Notes: generated by a model from the sequence alone, not told the origin. DNA of 64,000 nt from Asterias amurensis (GCF_032118995.1 NC_092651.1:18336349-18400348), one strand, 5' to 3'; shown: positions 29,284-41,287, counted from the stretch's first letter. Numbers and translations: made by a program.

Positions 29284-32200
29284 ATGGGAGTCGGCTGGAT
29301 GTGGAACGTCATCGTTGCAGGTTGCTTTGTGACAGGTAGGCTTTCGTGTTGGTAAACTATACTGTTCTTTTCTTCTACTTCTACTTTTTTCTTCTTCTTT
29401 TTAGCTCCGAGCATGGACACTTTCGGTAAGCAGTGTTGTTCAAAGGCCCACACTTCGTGTATCACAACTTATATATAAAATAACGACCCTGTGAAAATTT
29501 AGGCTCAACCGGTCATCGGTGGAGTCGGGAGAAAATAACGGGAAAATCCACCCTTGTTTCCGCACGTTTCGCCGTGTCAATAAATCCGTAATTCTCGATA
29601 TCGAGAATTGATATTGTTTTAATGTTTTCTCAAAAAGCAAAGCATTTCATGGAATAATATAGGTTTTCTCGGTCAATTTCGGAAAATGAGCAGCCAATTT
29701 AACCACCAGCCTATTCTAGTTCGCACGAAATCGAATGCTACTAAAAAATGGTCATTCGATTTCATTTAAAGACTAGTCAAATCTACTTTTACGTCATTCG
29801 ATTTAACAAAATAATCATTCAATTTAACAAGTCATCGAAGCTGCGTTCAAATTCGCAGGAGTGTTTTTGAGGCGTGTGTTTAGTCACTCAATTTCATTTT
29901 GAGGCAGTCAATTCTGATATTTGTGCAGTCTTAAAAACGCTTGTTAACTTGTTGTTTCCTTATACGAATGTTAAAGGCATGCGGTTAATGTTTTGGCACG
30001 CCAACAGATGGTTGGTGAATATTTACAAAAAACAACAACTGGAAAAACATTTTTTTTTAACTTAAAAAAACATTCAAACACATTCAAATTAATGTCAGGT
30101 CTTGGTCAGTTAACCATTGAAGGTCTCCCGAAAAACATAAAGAAGAAAGCAACCCTTGTGGGGCCCAAGGTAAAGTCTACTGGAAACATAAAATAAAGAA
30201 AATAAGTTTCCATTTTTCGAAAGATTGATTGTAGTGTTCAACTCGACTTCGCCTTTTTGAAGGGAGCATTCCATCTTGAACCTGTGAAGGTACGATACGG
30301 TTTGCCTTATACAGTTTATCTGTTTATTCGTATTTCTTTAAAGTCGTACTTATTTGAATCCTCGGTGAGCGAAATTGATTGCCTCTTTACGAAATTGAAA
30401 ATGATTAAATCAGCAAAATTTTTTAGTCGAACCAGCTTTGCTAAATTGAATGATGATTGTGTGTCATGAAAAAGAATGAGTGTGCTAGGAACTTGAATGC
30501 CTCAAAACGAAATTGAATGACCGAATTCTGAATTTGAAACGCAGTAAAAACCGGAGAGGCAAAATAGCTTTAATTCGTGCGTCTGAAAACGAAATTGGCT
30601 GCTCATTTGCCGATTTTGACTGAGAAAGCCTATATTTCAAGAGAAGTATTTTACCATTACCTTCTGTAAACCCTATTATTTGTAAATCTGTTAACTTTTT
30701 TTCTGTTCCGAAAGTGTATAATGGCTTCAAAGGCAGTGGACACTATTGGCAATTACTCTTACTCAAAATAATTATTAGCATAAAACCTTACTTTTTAACG
30801 AGTAATGGGGAGAGGTTGATAGTATGAAACATTGTGAGAAACGGCTCCCTCTGAAGTGACGTAGTTTTCGAGAAGATGTAATTTTCTGCGAATTTGATTT
30901 CGGGACCTCAGATTTAGAATTTGAGGTCTCGAAATCAAGCATCTGAAAGCACCCAACTTTGTGTGACAAGGTGTTTTTCTTTTATTATTATCTCCCAACT
31001 TCGACGATCAATTGAGCTCACATTTTTGCAGGTTTGTTATTTTATGCGTAGTTGAGATACACCAAGTGAGAAGACTGGTCTTTGACAGTTACCAATAGTT
31101 TCCAGTGTCTTTAACGACCTATCCTATAAGCATGATTTATTTTGAATACAATTTCCTTTGGGTCTTATCACAAAATATTCATCAAATAAAACACCACAAT
31201 CAAATAAAGACAGGTAAACTGACTAGCGGGATTTGAACCTCCGGATTAATTTGCAGGCGCTCTACCAACTAATAATAATAGAAATAATAATTTTTATTTA
31301 TGTATTTATTTTACTTTAAATCTTTAGACATACACAATAGTTACAAGTTGTACAGGGGATGTCAAGGTTAAAACAAAAGTATAAAAACTGTCATCAAAAG
31401 ATATGTAAAACCAGACCCCTGCCAACGATAAAAATATAATTATAAAATATATAAAGGTGATTGCACTGAAACATTTAAAAATCACACACAAGAAAAAATT
31501 AAAACACAAGCAAAACCAGACTATTGAAAACAAAAAACTGCACCCACAATAAAACACCGCAGTGATAAGAGGAAGGGATAACATTAACAATTTAAAATAA
31601 AAACCAAAGAATGTACTAAAAACCCTGAAAAACCAAAATAAAATTGGCACAGAGAGCAACCTTACAGATACAAAGTTCTTAGAAAGCGCACATAGACACT
31701 AGATCAAGGCGCTGAACAATAGAGAAATAACAATAAACAAACAAATGGGCTCTGAACAAATTGGTCTTCAACAGTTTTTTGAATAGCATGATTGAGTCAG
31801 ACTGGCGGATTTCTGGAGGCAGGTTGTTCCATAGGTTGGGGCCGCTACATAACAAAGGCATGCCCTGACCAACCACTGCCTTACAGATGGTGGGGGTAAG
31901 TTTTGTTACGTTCTCCAGTTTACTGAGGTATGGCGGTCTCAAGATCTCAGTTCGGGGTGCCAGTCTGAAGGCATTAGCATATTCCATGTAGCCTGGGATT
32001 ACATCTATAGTTTACGATACAAACTGGGAACATAGGTGTCAATCATTGAGGCGACAATGGGACATTTCCGCTCTCTAAATGTAAAAAAGTGAAAACACCA
32101 CTCTTAATATTCCGAGTGATCCCTCAAATAGCTCTTTAAAAAGAGTGGTAGTTATTTCACGCTTTTAGATGGGTTTTACCAAAGACCAACTCGACCGATG

Positions 32201-35200
32201 TGCCTTTAATTGTAAACTTGCCTGTATTTGGGGGTAAATACATATCGGAAAACATATGTGGTTTGGAGGCACAAAAAACGTCTAACCTTATAAATCTCTT
32301 TGCGAAACTGCATGTCACTTTCTGCACGCCACAGCATGCCTGCCTAAAAGCTAACCCACGTGGAAGAAAACAACATGCCTGATCCGGCACACAGAAAATA
32401 AAGTCGTTAAATATTTTTTCAGAAATTATTAATAACTATAAATTATTTACTGGTATTTAATTATCACTGTTTACAATATGGAAACATTGATCGTCACCGA
32501 GCTACGATCCCGGCCAAAAAGCTTGGAGATCATTATAAACAGGCTTACTGTCTGCGACCTGCCCATACTGTTATTAAGTTGTAATTAATTTTCCCTTACA
32601 TTGTACATGTACAAATGGTATGGAAAATAAACTCGAACCTGAACCTGAAAAATCGCTCTCCCCCCCCCCCCCCCTCTCAATATTGATGGCAGCGCAGACC
32701 ACGCAATCGACCTTTATCACGTTGTCACCATCTTGGTCATGTTCCCTGTTTCCATAACAGTAATGAAAGTTAACATCATTGCGCAAACATGGCACCGGAC
32801 TATTATTTCGTCCAGCCTCAGTTTGGATAATAACGAGTTGCCGTGATAGGTCTGCCAGAGCCAACATTGAAAGGGGGCAGGCACGGGCCGTAGTGGTGCG
32901 GGGGTCCATCACGAGATATGGCCGGGATTGTAAACCCAGCAGGCATGATCAGCAGACGGGGGAAATAGTCAGATTCATGGCACTTTCTTGCCTTTTTTCA
33001 ACCAATTTCTGTCTTCCCCTCCTTTAACTCAACGTATATTGTTCACTTAAATAAAGGTTTCAAATCAACCTTAAACCATTGAAATGTTGACGTCAAAGCC
33101 GAAAATAAATGGCCGACGATCTGACAAACCACAATGTGGTACAGTTCCTATATAGACCATTACAATGCAGGGCGACCCTCCAACGTGTATTATACGCCGA
33201 GTGGCTTTAGCGTAATCATTTGCCATCTTGATGTACTTGAACGCTGAGTTTCAGCACAAGGACTCTGGGCGACTGCAGTTTGAAAATATTTCAAAGTCCG
33301 TTTGGGGTAACAACTCTGGAGCATCCTCCACATAAACCCTGGACATTATAAGTAAGCCTATCACCCTCGATTGTTTTAATCACGTTTAATGTCTTCCGAT
33401 ATGGCCCTTGTTTTATACTCCAGTGAAAGTGCAGTGGCCGAGCTGTTAAGAGCACCGAGTTCAAAGAGAGTGTGTTCGAGTTCCGCTCGTGACCATTATT
33501 GTGACCAAAGCAAGACACTTAACCATTGCTTCGTCCTTCGCATGGGACGTAAAACCGTTGGTCCCGTGTGTCGTGTAACGCACATAAATAAAGAAACCCA
33601 GTGCACTTATCGAAAAGAGAAGGGTTCACCCCGGTGTTCCTGGCTGGATTGATAGGATATTGCGCCACAGCACCTTGTAAACCATTGCTTCGTTATTCAA
33701 ACTTCGTCCCACACTCGCATTGCAGTAATAAATACTTGGCGCTTTGTATCCTTTAAAACAAAGGCGCGTTATTGGATTGCGGAGAGATTGGGGAGGGGTA
33801 GAAAAGTGACCACCAATCACCAATCGCTTAATTAACGTGATACACAATACTTACTTAATTATTATTATTCATATTTGTATGTTCCAGCACGTTATGTTAG
33901 TGATAATGAATGACAAAATGAGTGGTAAAATCTAATGGTTGTTAGATAGTCCATGGAATCATTTCACATGACATAAAGCTACAGTGTATAGCAACAATTT
34001 CTCCGAATCTTTGTAGAGACTATAACTTTATAAGATATTGCCCTTTCAGGAAAATATATCCATTTGAATCTAGTCGAAAATTTTCAGTCAAATACTACTG
34101 TACTAAAAAAAATGTATCAAATCGCGCCAAATGAGTTTAAACAAATTATTTTCTTTCAACTTATCAGTGAGCCACACATCCCCCTCAGAAACCCCTCTGC
34201 GCAAGAACGGAACGTGGCGCTGTCGCATTTAATTCCATTGTGTCCATGTGTCCCCCCCCCCCCCCCCCCTCAAAAAAAAAAACACCTGGGAAGCGGCTTT
34301 TTATTTCAGATATCAATGTCATAATAAGTAGGGCACCCTCACCTAGTGGTCAAAAGGCTGATGAGTGGCCAAACATGTGCGCCGCGCGTGTTTCGTCATC
34401 GTTTTACCTCTAAGGGCCATGTCACATGAGGCAATTTACGGGCAACCAGTTCCAGGCAATCTCCATGAAGAAAAGGCATTCACATTTGAATGTTCACCTA
34501 TTTCTCTTGTGGATCGTAAGACAATGTTTGAAAATTGACCCGTGTGCTACCAAAGTGGTCAAGTAGTATATGCACTGCAGTTGGTTGCCTTCAAGTTGCC
34601 TGCAAAAGTTGCCTCGTGTGACAAGGCCCTTAAGATGTCTACTAGATGACGTCAATGCATAATACCAAGTGAGCAAATTATTTTCAAAGGCGTAAACTTT
34701 CATTGGTTGCAGTGACTTGGGTTTCAGCTCGTATGTGTGTTCTGGGCACGGAACCAGATGAATCTTTTGGCGGCAAAGTTCGGTTCGTTCTCCCGCCTGG
34801 TGATCCGTGCTCCTGCACTGAACTCAAGCTGGGTGGACACAACTCCTATGCGCCGCCCAGAAATGACAAACCCGTCTACATCGACAACTTACCAATGGAC
34901 GCTGAGGGACTCCGTAAAACACAAGGATGCCCAGAAGAAAGCACGCGAAGAGAATCAACGCAAATGTCAACTTCTAAGGGTAAGAATACGTCATGCGATA
35001 ATAAGAGAGAAAGACAAAACTCGAAAAAATCAAAGTTAATGTTTTTTATGAGGTTTTTTTTCTGAAATCATTGACTTTCAACACATAAACTACGCCACTA
35101 GGAGCAAGTTTGAGGGCGAACCTAGATTGACCACTGACCATGCGTACGTGACGCACTCACTCAACGAGTCATTTGAAAGTCTAATCAACCATCGGGAACA

Positions 35201-38200
35201 CTCCATTGCATGCTTTCCACATGTTTGCTGTAGTGGTGTCTCTGGTTCCCTTATGCGCTTTATGGAACAGGCTCGGGACGACAGAAGAACTGGGGCTGGT
35301 TCCAAATGGTTGACCACTGAGTCGTCAACCAATGGTTGACCCGCCTGGGTTCGAGTCAAAATAGTCAACCTTTAGTCAACCAGGATGCACACAAATAGAC
35401 TTGCATTCGCTTTGAAAATAGATCAACAAAAGTAATTATCTAAAATGCTCGAGCGAGTTTGTTCCTCACACAAACCATGGTGTTCTTTTTTATTCTTTTT
35501 ATATAGTGGAGACATCCGATTTGCCAACTACCAGGGAAACTCTAGCACCGGTAGTGTATACAGACTGCCAGGATGCTTTTAATAACCGTCAGACAACCAG
35601 CGGAGTATACACCATTGAACCGTACGGGGTCGAATTCGATGCATATTGCGATATGACAACAGAAAAGGGGTACATTGTAAGTGTTTCTCGATTTGTGTTA
35701 TTTTGATATTTCTTAGGGGATGCACCTCTTCTTTGATAACACTCTCTTGTCCGGAAACTCGGCTTGGACATCACGGACAATAATTAATTTTGTAGTGTTT
35801 TTTTTTAAACTTCATCTAAAATCACGCATTTTAGTATTCGGTGTTTGTACAAAATGTTTTGATGTTATCATTGACATCAACATTTCTCACAAATATCAAG
35901 TCATACAACTGTAAAGTTTCGTGATAGTATACAGGGACAATATCACAAAATTTACATGACTCTTGCCATTTCTTTTACATTGGAATGCATAGCGCGGGTA
36001 CGGTGCCAAACTCGAGTTCTCTGGGTTGGAAATTCCAGGGGAAAGGAATTTCGTTTTCGCAGTTTGTACACGTATAGTGCGCGTATAGTTTTAACGTACT
36101 TTATAAGCAGTTATCTCATGTTATTAAACTTCAAACAAATCGCATCATGATTGACGATCTATACTTTCATGGATGTTAAAGGCACTTGACACTATTGGTG
36201 ATTACTCAAAGTAACTGTTAGCATAAAAACTTACTTGGTAACGAGCAATGGAGAGCTGTTGATAGTATAAAACATTGTGAGAAACGGCTCCCTGTGAAGT
36301 AACTTCATGACCAATTGAGTTCAAATTTTCACAAGTTTGTTATTTTGTGCATATTGTTGAGATACACCAAGTGAAAAGACTGGTCCTTTGACAATTACCA
36401 AAGGTGTCCACTTTCCAGTGTCTATAAACAGTCAAAATTTAATTGGTAAACAGTCTTCAAAACTATGATTTCAAAAATAGTTTGACTCAAAAATTTACTC
36501 AAAACATGAACCAGTTGCTGCACGGGTTAATTAATTGCCTCTTCGTGAAAGCGGTAACGATAATATTGATCCAAAGATGAAGAAACGTGCCGTTACTTCT
36601 GTTTTCAATGACTCGATGATGCCTTCTTTAATTCCTCATGCTTACAGTAGCAAAAATAATATGGAAAACATTAATTGCCGATCAAAGTATCAAGTGACTT
36701 AAAATCGTCCTTGCACCAGGTCAAAAAAAGGGTTACACTAGAAAAGCATATCATTTTTATGCCTAAATAAATATTTAGAATTCCCTGCCATGAATGAACT
36801 GAATAGTGAAATTTCTTCGTTTCCACGTTCTTATAGGTGATTCAAAAACGCTTCGATGGATCTGTAGACTTTAACAAGAACTGGGCCGATTACCAAAATG
36901 GTTTTGGAGACCTAAATGGAGAGTCATGGCTGGGGAACGAGAAGCTCCATCAGATAACGTCCCAGAGTCCGAAGTATGAACTGTTGGTGACTCTGACTGC
37001 ATTCGACGGCTCTGTTGCTCAAGCTCGATACAGTGATTTCAGCGTCAAAAGCAATGAGGATAACTATGAGATAAACCCTAGTTCTGCTGACACCCCAGAA
37101 AACACCGTCAGCGCCGGTAAGGCAAACCGCACCGATTGCCGGTGTCCCAGCGATAACCGTCCGCCGTAGATTCTGTGCCCCCCCCCCCCCTCCTTAAAAA
37201 AATGGGAAATAAACGTGGGCTGAATGAGGATGTTTCAAAAGAGGGCGCTATCAGAAGTATAGTTCGTACACAGTTCGCCCTAGGGGGGACAGAATCTCCG
37301 GTGAATCATCAGGGTATCTGTCCGCCGGAGATTCTGTCCCCCTTATGTGAAATAAACGTGGGCTGAAGGAGGATATTTCAAAAGAGGGCGCTATCAGAAG
37401 TATAGTTTGTACACAGTTCGCCGAATGGGGGGGGGGTAGAATCTCAGGAGGACAGAATCTCCTGTCATATCGGATTCTTGTTTCCTTATAAGTGTCAAAT
37501 TCAGTGTTATTATGCTCCCAATTCCCCAAAGATAGGGTCTTTATGCAAGTTAAGAGAAAAAGGTCTCTAACCTCCCGTTTAAAACGGTGTATACAAATGT
37601 TAATAATCTAACAGTCTTTCAGAGCAAAACTTTTAATACTGTGCCATGGAATAATAAGAACAATGTACATTCCAAGAATAAATGTTTGCGTCGGTCAAAA
37701 GGTAAAACTCAATTTCCTTTTTGATTGAATATCAACGCTTCTTAGATAGGCCTATACCCATATCTTTTAGGCCAATTCTCTCTTTTAAACTAGACATGTC
37801 ATGGACTGAATAAGAAAGAAATTATTTGATAACGAAACTTGTCAGTATATCACTCTGAATCACGATGAACTCACATCATTTTGTAAACATTTTCAAAGTT
37901 ACTCAAACCCTTGGAGACTGCCAATTCTAAAGTTGTGTACACAAAGGAGCAACGCACATTTCCCCGAGAAGTAAAGGCCTATAATAGCATTGTGTCCCGT
38001 CCAGACTCCCCCAATCTGAACAAAAAATGTTTCTTTAACTTTCTTCTGAAGGTAACGGTTTGGAATCGAAACAGTTCTCAACGTTTGACCACGACCACGA
38101 CGACGGTGACTTAAATTGTGCCGAGTTGCTGAGTGGCGGTTGGTGGTTTTCTCATTGCTCGGACTCGTACACACCGAGTAATCTAAATGGCGTGTACTCT

Positions 38201-38314
38201 GACACCCCAAATATAGCAGGCTACTTGGGCATATACTGGACACCGTGGAATGGTTATAGCGACGTATCCCTTAAAGCAACTGAAATGAAGATAAGATGTT
38301 TGGAAGATTGTTAA
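29284..38314 (+). CDS. FREP-A: secreted fibrinogen-related protein, complete
   Basis: Five exons, GT-AG, phases 1,1,0,1: 29284-29335, 34713-34979, 35507-35676, 36837-37116, 38052-38314 (TAA). 343 residues. Residues 1-23 are a signal peptide (MGVGWMWNVI..., cut after VSA). Residues 24-125 form a segment I do not recognise, with Cys in RMCVLG, DPCSC and QGCPE and a Thr/Ser-rich linker. Residues 126-343 are a fibrinogen C-terminal domain: DCQDAF, SGVYTIEP, AYCDM, QKRFDGSVDF, WLGNEKLHQ, Ca2+-site-like STFDHDHDD, NCAELL, GGWWF, TEMKIRC. Usual FReDs are about 220 residues. No collagen stalk. Such proteins bind carbohydrate or acetyl groups in invertebrate immunity; the ligand is unknown. Intron 1 (5.4 kb) is full of nested transposons. 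An extra C-terminal Cys pair (CLEDC) is shared by all three loci. Confidence 0.88.
29407..30726 (-). mobile_element. MITE family T3 interrupted by a 970-bp element
   Basis: Reverse-oriented T3. Left piece 29407-29661 (GGACACTTTCGG, CCGCACGTTTCGCCGTG) and right piece 30631-30726 (TTCCGAAAGTGTATAATGGCT) flank the insertion at 29662-30630. In FREP-A intron 1. Confidence 0.8.
29662..30630. mobile_element. Non-autonomous DNA element with subterminal repeats
   Basis: About 39-bp inverted ends: GGTTTTCTCGGTCAATTTCG and reverse-complement GGCTTTCTCAGTCAAAATCG, both continuing to GAGCAGCCAATTT. TCATTCGATTT-like motifs repeat 4-5 times behind the left end and as AAATTGAATGA behind the right end, like transposase subterminal sites. 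The T3 copy at 27120 shows the empty site; the duplication is ATAT, or TA if the ends are read as TAGG...CCTA. No transposase frame. Confidence 0.75.
30731..31110 (+). mobile_element. MITE family T1
   Basis: AGGCAGTGGACACTATTGG to TTTCCAGTGTCT, with TTAA on the right (31111-31114) and TCAA on the left (30727-30730), which is also the end of the T3 element: the two abut exactly. Confidence 0.85.
31205..31262 (-). mobile_element. tRNA-like SINE head fragment, antisense
   Basis: Reverse B box GGGATTTGAACCTCC and A-box region GCTCTACCAACTAAT. Followed directly by the LINE tail. Confidence 0.4.
31268..31987 (-). mobile_element. LINE 3' end (CR1/L2-like), 5'-truncated
   Basis: Minus strand, starting within the RT open frame. 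The last about 100 codons include SGPNLWNNLPPEIRQ and FKKLLKTNLF, the typical end of CR1/L2/Jockey-type reverse transcriptase proteins. A 3' UTR of about 410 bp follows and ends in AATAATAATAG at 31268-31280 (plus strand). The element is severely 5'-truncated, as usual for LINEs. In FREP-A intron 1. Confidence 0.7.
32096..32167 (-). mobile_element. MITE family T5 fragment
   Basis: ACACCACTCTTAATATTCC and GCTCTTTAAAAAGAGTGGTA match 41998-42070 in the same orientation. A T2-like end (AAAGACCAACTCGACCGATG) follows at 32178-32212. Confidence 0.6.
32213..33420. other. FREP-A intron 1, no further exon seen
   Basis: Contains a C-run at about 32660-32676 and mixed unique-looking sequence. No phase-compatible exon with FReD similarity was found. 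Confidence 0.45.
33421..33700 (+). mobile_element. tRNA(Leu/Ser)-like SINE
   Basis: Head GTGGCCGAGCTGTTAAGAGC (A box) and GTGTTCGAGTTCCGCTCGTG (B box), body with GACACTTAACCATTGCTTCG and GGGACGTAAAACCGTTGGTC, and tail CACAGCACCTTGTAAACC. Reverse relatives at 43885-44140 and 17883-17945. Confidence 0.7.
34327..34664. mobile_element. GACGTCA-ended MITE interrupted by a second MITE
   Basis: Left part TAGGGCACCCTCACCTAGTG to TTTTACCTCTAA and right part ACTAGATGACGTCAATGCAT match the intact copy at 58304-58478. The interrupting element is 34413-34630. Confidence 0.75.
34413..34630. mobile_element. PIF/Harbinger-type MITE (nested)
   Basis: AGGGCCATGTCACATGAGGC and the reverse complement of the right end, AGGGCCTTGTCACACGAGGC, form about 21-bp inverted ends. 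Comparison with the intact host element at 58304-58478 gives a TA or TAA duplication, as in PIF/Harbinger. Ends 82 bp before FREP-A exon 2. Confidence 0.7.
36180..36423 (+). mobile_element. MITE family T1, internally deleted, in FREP-A intron 3
   Basis: AGGCACTTGACACTATTGG after TTAA (36176-36179), right end GGTGTCCAC...CAGTGTCT. FREP-B has the empty site GATGTTAAGCAGTCAA at 45395-45410, so the insertion came after, or was lost since, the A/B split. Confidence 0.85.
37157..37457. repeat. Tandem pair of CCGGAG-ended element in FREP-A intron 4
   Basis: Two head-to-tail copies of about 140 bp, each with AATAAACGTGGGCTGAA, AGAGGGCGCTATCAGAAGTA and facing GGAGATTCTGTCCCC/GGGGACAGAATCTCC ends. FREP-B intron 4 has a single copy (46137-46272). 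Confidence 0.8.
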
Positions 38315-39319
38315 GAATGTCTTGAATTTAACTTATTGTAAATTTGAGTTGAATACTCCACTGGCCCTCTATACGACGCCACGAGTCAATCTTTAAGCCT
38401 GCTTTGTTACGGCCAAAAATTATTGTGTTATTGTTTAGGACAATATCATTACATATAAGTTTAATTGTTTCAACAAATAATTGCGAGCAAATTAAGAGTA
38501 ATTCGATATTTAGAGTAAAAACTTATATGAGCACAATTTTAATTATTTAATTTGATTAAAATTGTGACACTTTGATAGATAAACTTGAAGTAATGGTCTG
38601 ATATTCAGATACATTCTGACGTCACACTTTGAGGCTCGTGCATTCGCCAGAGATCTGCGTTGAGCCTAGAGTCCAGAATCACCTTTGACCTCGCGTCCAT
38701 TTCATATGAAATTCGCAGTCAAATCCTATACGCTTATCTACATGCAGCGGCGCAATTAGGGTAATTTTTTAGGGGGGGGCACAAGGGGGGGGGGGACACA
38801 CAATTTTTTAGTGGATTGAGACCAAAATTTTAGGGGAAAATTTTTGTCAAAGATAGAGCATGCGAGCACACAGCGCAAAGCCTATACGGCGTGGAATCCG
38901 GGGCCCGCTTAAGGGGCCCGAAATTGTTTGCACTCTAGATATTCTGTGGTGCAATCTAAGGCCATGTACAGGCAGTGATGAAGGAAATAGAACAAAAAGC
39001 CTTCAAAATTTGAGCTATAGAATATGGGCCTTTTAGATTTTGGCCAATACTTGATCTTAAAGTTCACGATGTGCTAAGTTTTTGCAAAACAAATTCGATT
39101 GTGCTTACTTTTTTTTCCAAACATCTTGAAAATCGCAAACCGAAATTTAGTTTTAGATGCCGTCAGTTCACCAGTAATGCGTTTAAGCATTGATAACTTT
39201 AACTTAAAATCTTGTAAATTTTTAATGTAGTAAATTGACTATCCTTGCTATGTAAGAAGCTCTCTGAGTTTGCACATATATATATGATGTAGCATTTGGA
39301 TTTCGTTTTGATGTGTTAA
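38315..39319. other. FREP-A 3' flank
   Basis: ATTAAA at 38555-38560 is a possible poly(A) signal. A G-run block with GCAGCGGCGCAATTAGGG (38747) recurs as GCAGCGGCGTAACTAGG at 47565 and looks like the end of a further repeat. No gene. Confidence 0.4.
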
Positions 39320-39679
39320 AGACAGTGGACACTATTGGTAATTGTCAAAGATTAGTCTTCACAGTTAGTGTATCTCAACATATGCATAAAATAACAAACC
39401 TGTGAACATTTGAGCTCAATCGGTCGTCGAATTTTCGAGATAATAATGAAAGAAAAAACACCCTTGTCACACTGAGTGTGCTTTCAGATGCTTGATTTCG
39501 AGACCTCAAATTCTAAATCTGAGGTCTCGAAATCAAACTCGTGGAAAATTACTTCTTTCTCGAAAACTACGTCACTTCAGAGGAAGCTGTTTCTCACAAT
39601 GTTTTATACCATCAACATATCCCCATTACTTGTAATCAAGAAAGGTTTTGTGGTGATAATGATTGAGTGTCCACTGCCT
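39320..39679 (-). mobile_element. MITE family T1, unit-1 copy
   Basis: AGACAGTGGACACTATTGG after TTAA, GTGTCCACTGCCT before TTAA (39680-39683). Orthologous by duplication to 48153-48510, so older than the duplication. Confidence 0.9.
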
Positions 39680-40371
39680 TTAAATAATATTGGTTTAAAA
39701 GGAAATATGTTATTGATTCCCGGACAGAATTGATCCGGTTGCCGTGTCCCAGTGACCCGGGCTGACCACTTCTGGGTCAGGCTAACTATGAAAGTGTTTC
39801 TTTTAATGAGATTTTAACGGGGTTCTGCGTTAATTTGACCTATGTCTGGATCACAATGACACAGAAATGGGTCAGACCCCACGGGACCCGGCACTGCGAA
39901 TGATTCACATAGAATAAACGCGCTTTAAAGGGGCACGCATGTACGAACGTATATATCTATAATAAAAACATGAAATGCAATTTAATTGCACCACATTTGT
40001 CACTGTTGTATATACAATAATTATATCAAATATTAATAGTATCAAATTTTTTAGCCTTCGAGAAAGACTCTGTTTTGGTCGATACGTCTGGCCATTTTCT
40101 ATGTTTTGCATTCATATCGCAACTGATCGTTTTGGTTGGTTTAAGCAGTTTGCAACAGCTTATTTATATTTTCTAATATCGTATTAACTTATAAATGTTT
40201 AATTTCTGTGTGTGATTGTTATTAATATTTCACGTTTTTTTTCGAAGGAATTTGACATTAATGATGACGTCATTGAATCTAAACATCGAGTTTTTAGTGT
40301 TGACTTTGTCACAGAAAAGTGACATTGACCATTCCAGGGTAGTTCCAGGTAGACAAGACTCTACGTGGCCA

Positions 40372-40557
40372 AATTTCATAAAGCCTGCAAACACAAAACC
40401 TTGCTAAGCTCAAAAACAGTTGCTTAGCAAAAAAATAGGTTACCAGCCAAACACCAAACAGTCACCATTGCTGCAACCGATGCCCCGGTCATGTTTTGTT
40501 CAGCCAAGAAATTTGTTAAGCAGAATTTTCTGCTAAACAGCTTTATGAAATTGGTTG
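40372..40557. mobile_element. MITE family T8, unit-1 copy
   Basis: AAATTTCATAAAGCCTGCAA on the left, AACAGCTTTATGAAATTGG on the right, GGTTACCAGCCAAACACC inside. Duplicate at 49203-49386. Confidence 0.75.
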
Positions 40558-40709
40558 CCTAGTAACATCAAGGATGTTCATGTTAAAAAAAACATCTATG
40601 TAAAAAAAAACAGTTTATGAGCCTCATCTTTGAATTAAACTATATGTATAATAAAGTGCAGTGTGCAGTTTCTGTGAAAATTGTAAGGGTATCAAAGATC
40701 AATTCAGTT

Positions 40710-41085
40710 GCACTATTGGTATGTTACTCAAAATAATTTTGTATCACAAAAACCTTTCTTGGTTACGAGTAATGGGGAGAGGTTGATAGTATAAAACATT
40801 GTGAGAAACAGCTCCCTCTGCAGCGACGTAGTTTTCGAGAAAGAAGTCATTTTCCACGATTTTGATTTCGAGCCCTCGGATTTAGAATTTTAGGTCTCGA
40901 AATCAAGCATCTGAAATACTACTTCGTGTGACCATGGTGCGACACCTATGTTTTTCTTTCATTAATATCTCGCAACTTTGACGACCGATTGAGATCAAAT
41001 TTCCACAGGCTTGTTATTTTATGCATATGTTGAGATACACCAATTATTTTGAGTAATTAGCAATAGGCCTAGTGCCCACCGTTGC
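40710..41085 (+). mobile_element. MITE family T1, degraded, unit-1 copy
   Basis: Internal blocks GGTTACGAGTAATGGGGAGA and TTTCGAGAAAGAAGTCATTT are clear; both ends are worn. Shared with 49540-49917. Confidence 0.75.
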
Positions 41086-41287
41086 CTTTAGCGAAATCAA
41101 AAACCTTGATTTGAAAGACAGCCTTTCCCCACCAATTGAAGGTAGCGTGAGGAAGATTAGAGAATCGTATACAACTGTACCGTTCCATTTGGAAGGTCTC
41201 TCGGCAAATATCGATTTTAGACAAAGATCTCAAATCAACGTGTCGTTTGCATTTGAAAGCCTCGTGTAGAAAATTGGGTTAAGTACC

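Noticed and set aside
31324-31659. 111-codon hydrophobic minus-strand frame
   Set aside because: Lies in the 3' UTR of the LINE fragment; composition is A-rich DNA read in reverse.
32779-33027. 82-codon frame in FREP-A intron 1
   Set aside because: No domain, no conservation in the FREP-B intron, no splice partners.
33389-33652. 87-codon plus-strand frame
   Set aside because: Covers the tRNA-like SINE at 33421-33700.
38740-38830. G-rich run as a possible quadruplex regulator
   Set aside because: G-runs vary freely between the two units (38775 against 47590) and look like part of a repeat end beginning GCAGCGGCGTAACTAGG.
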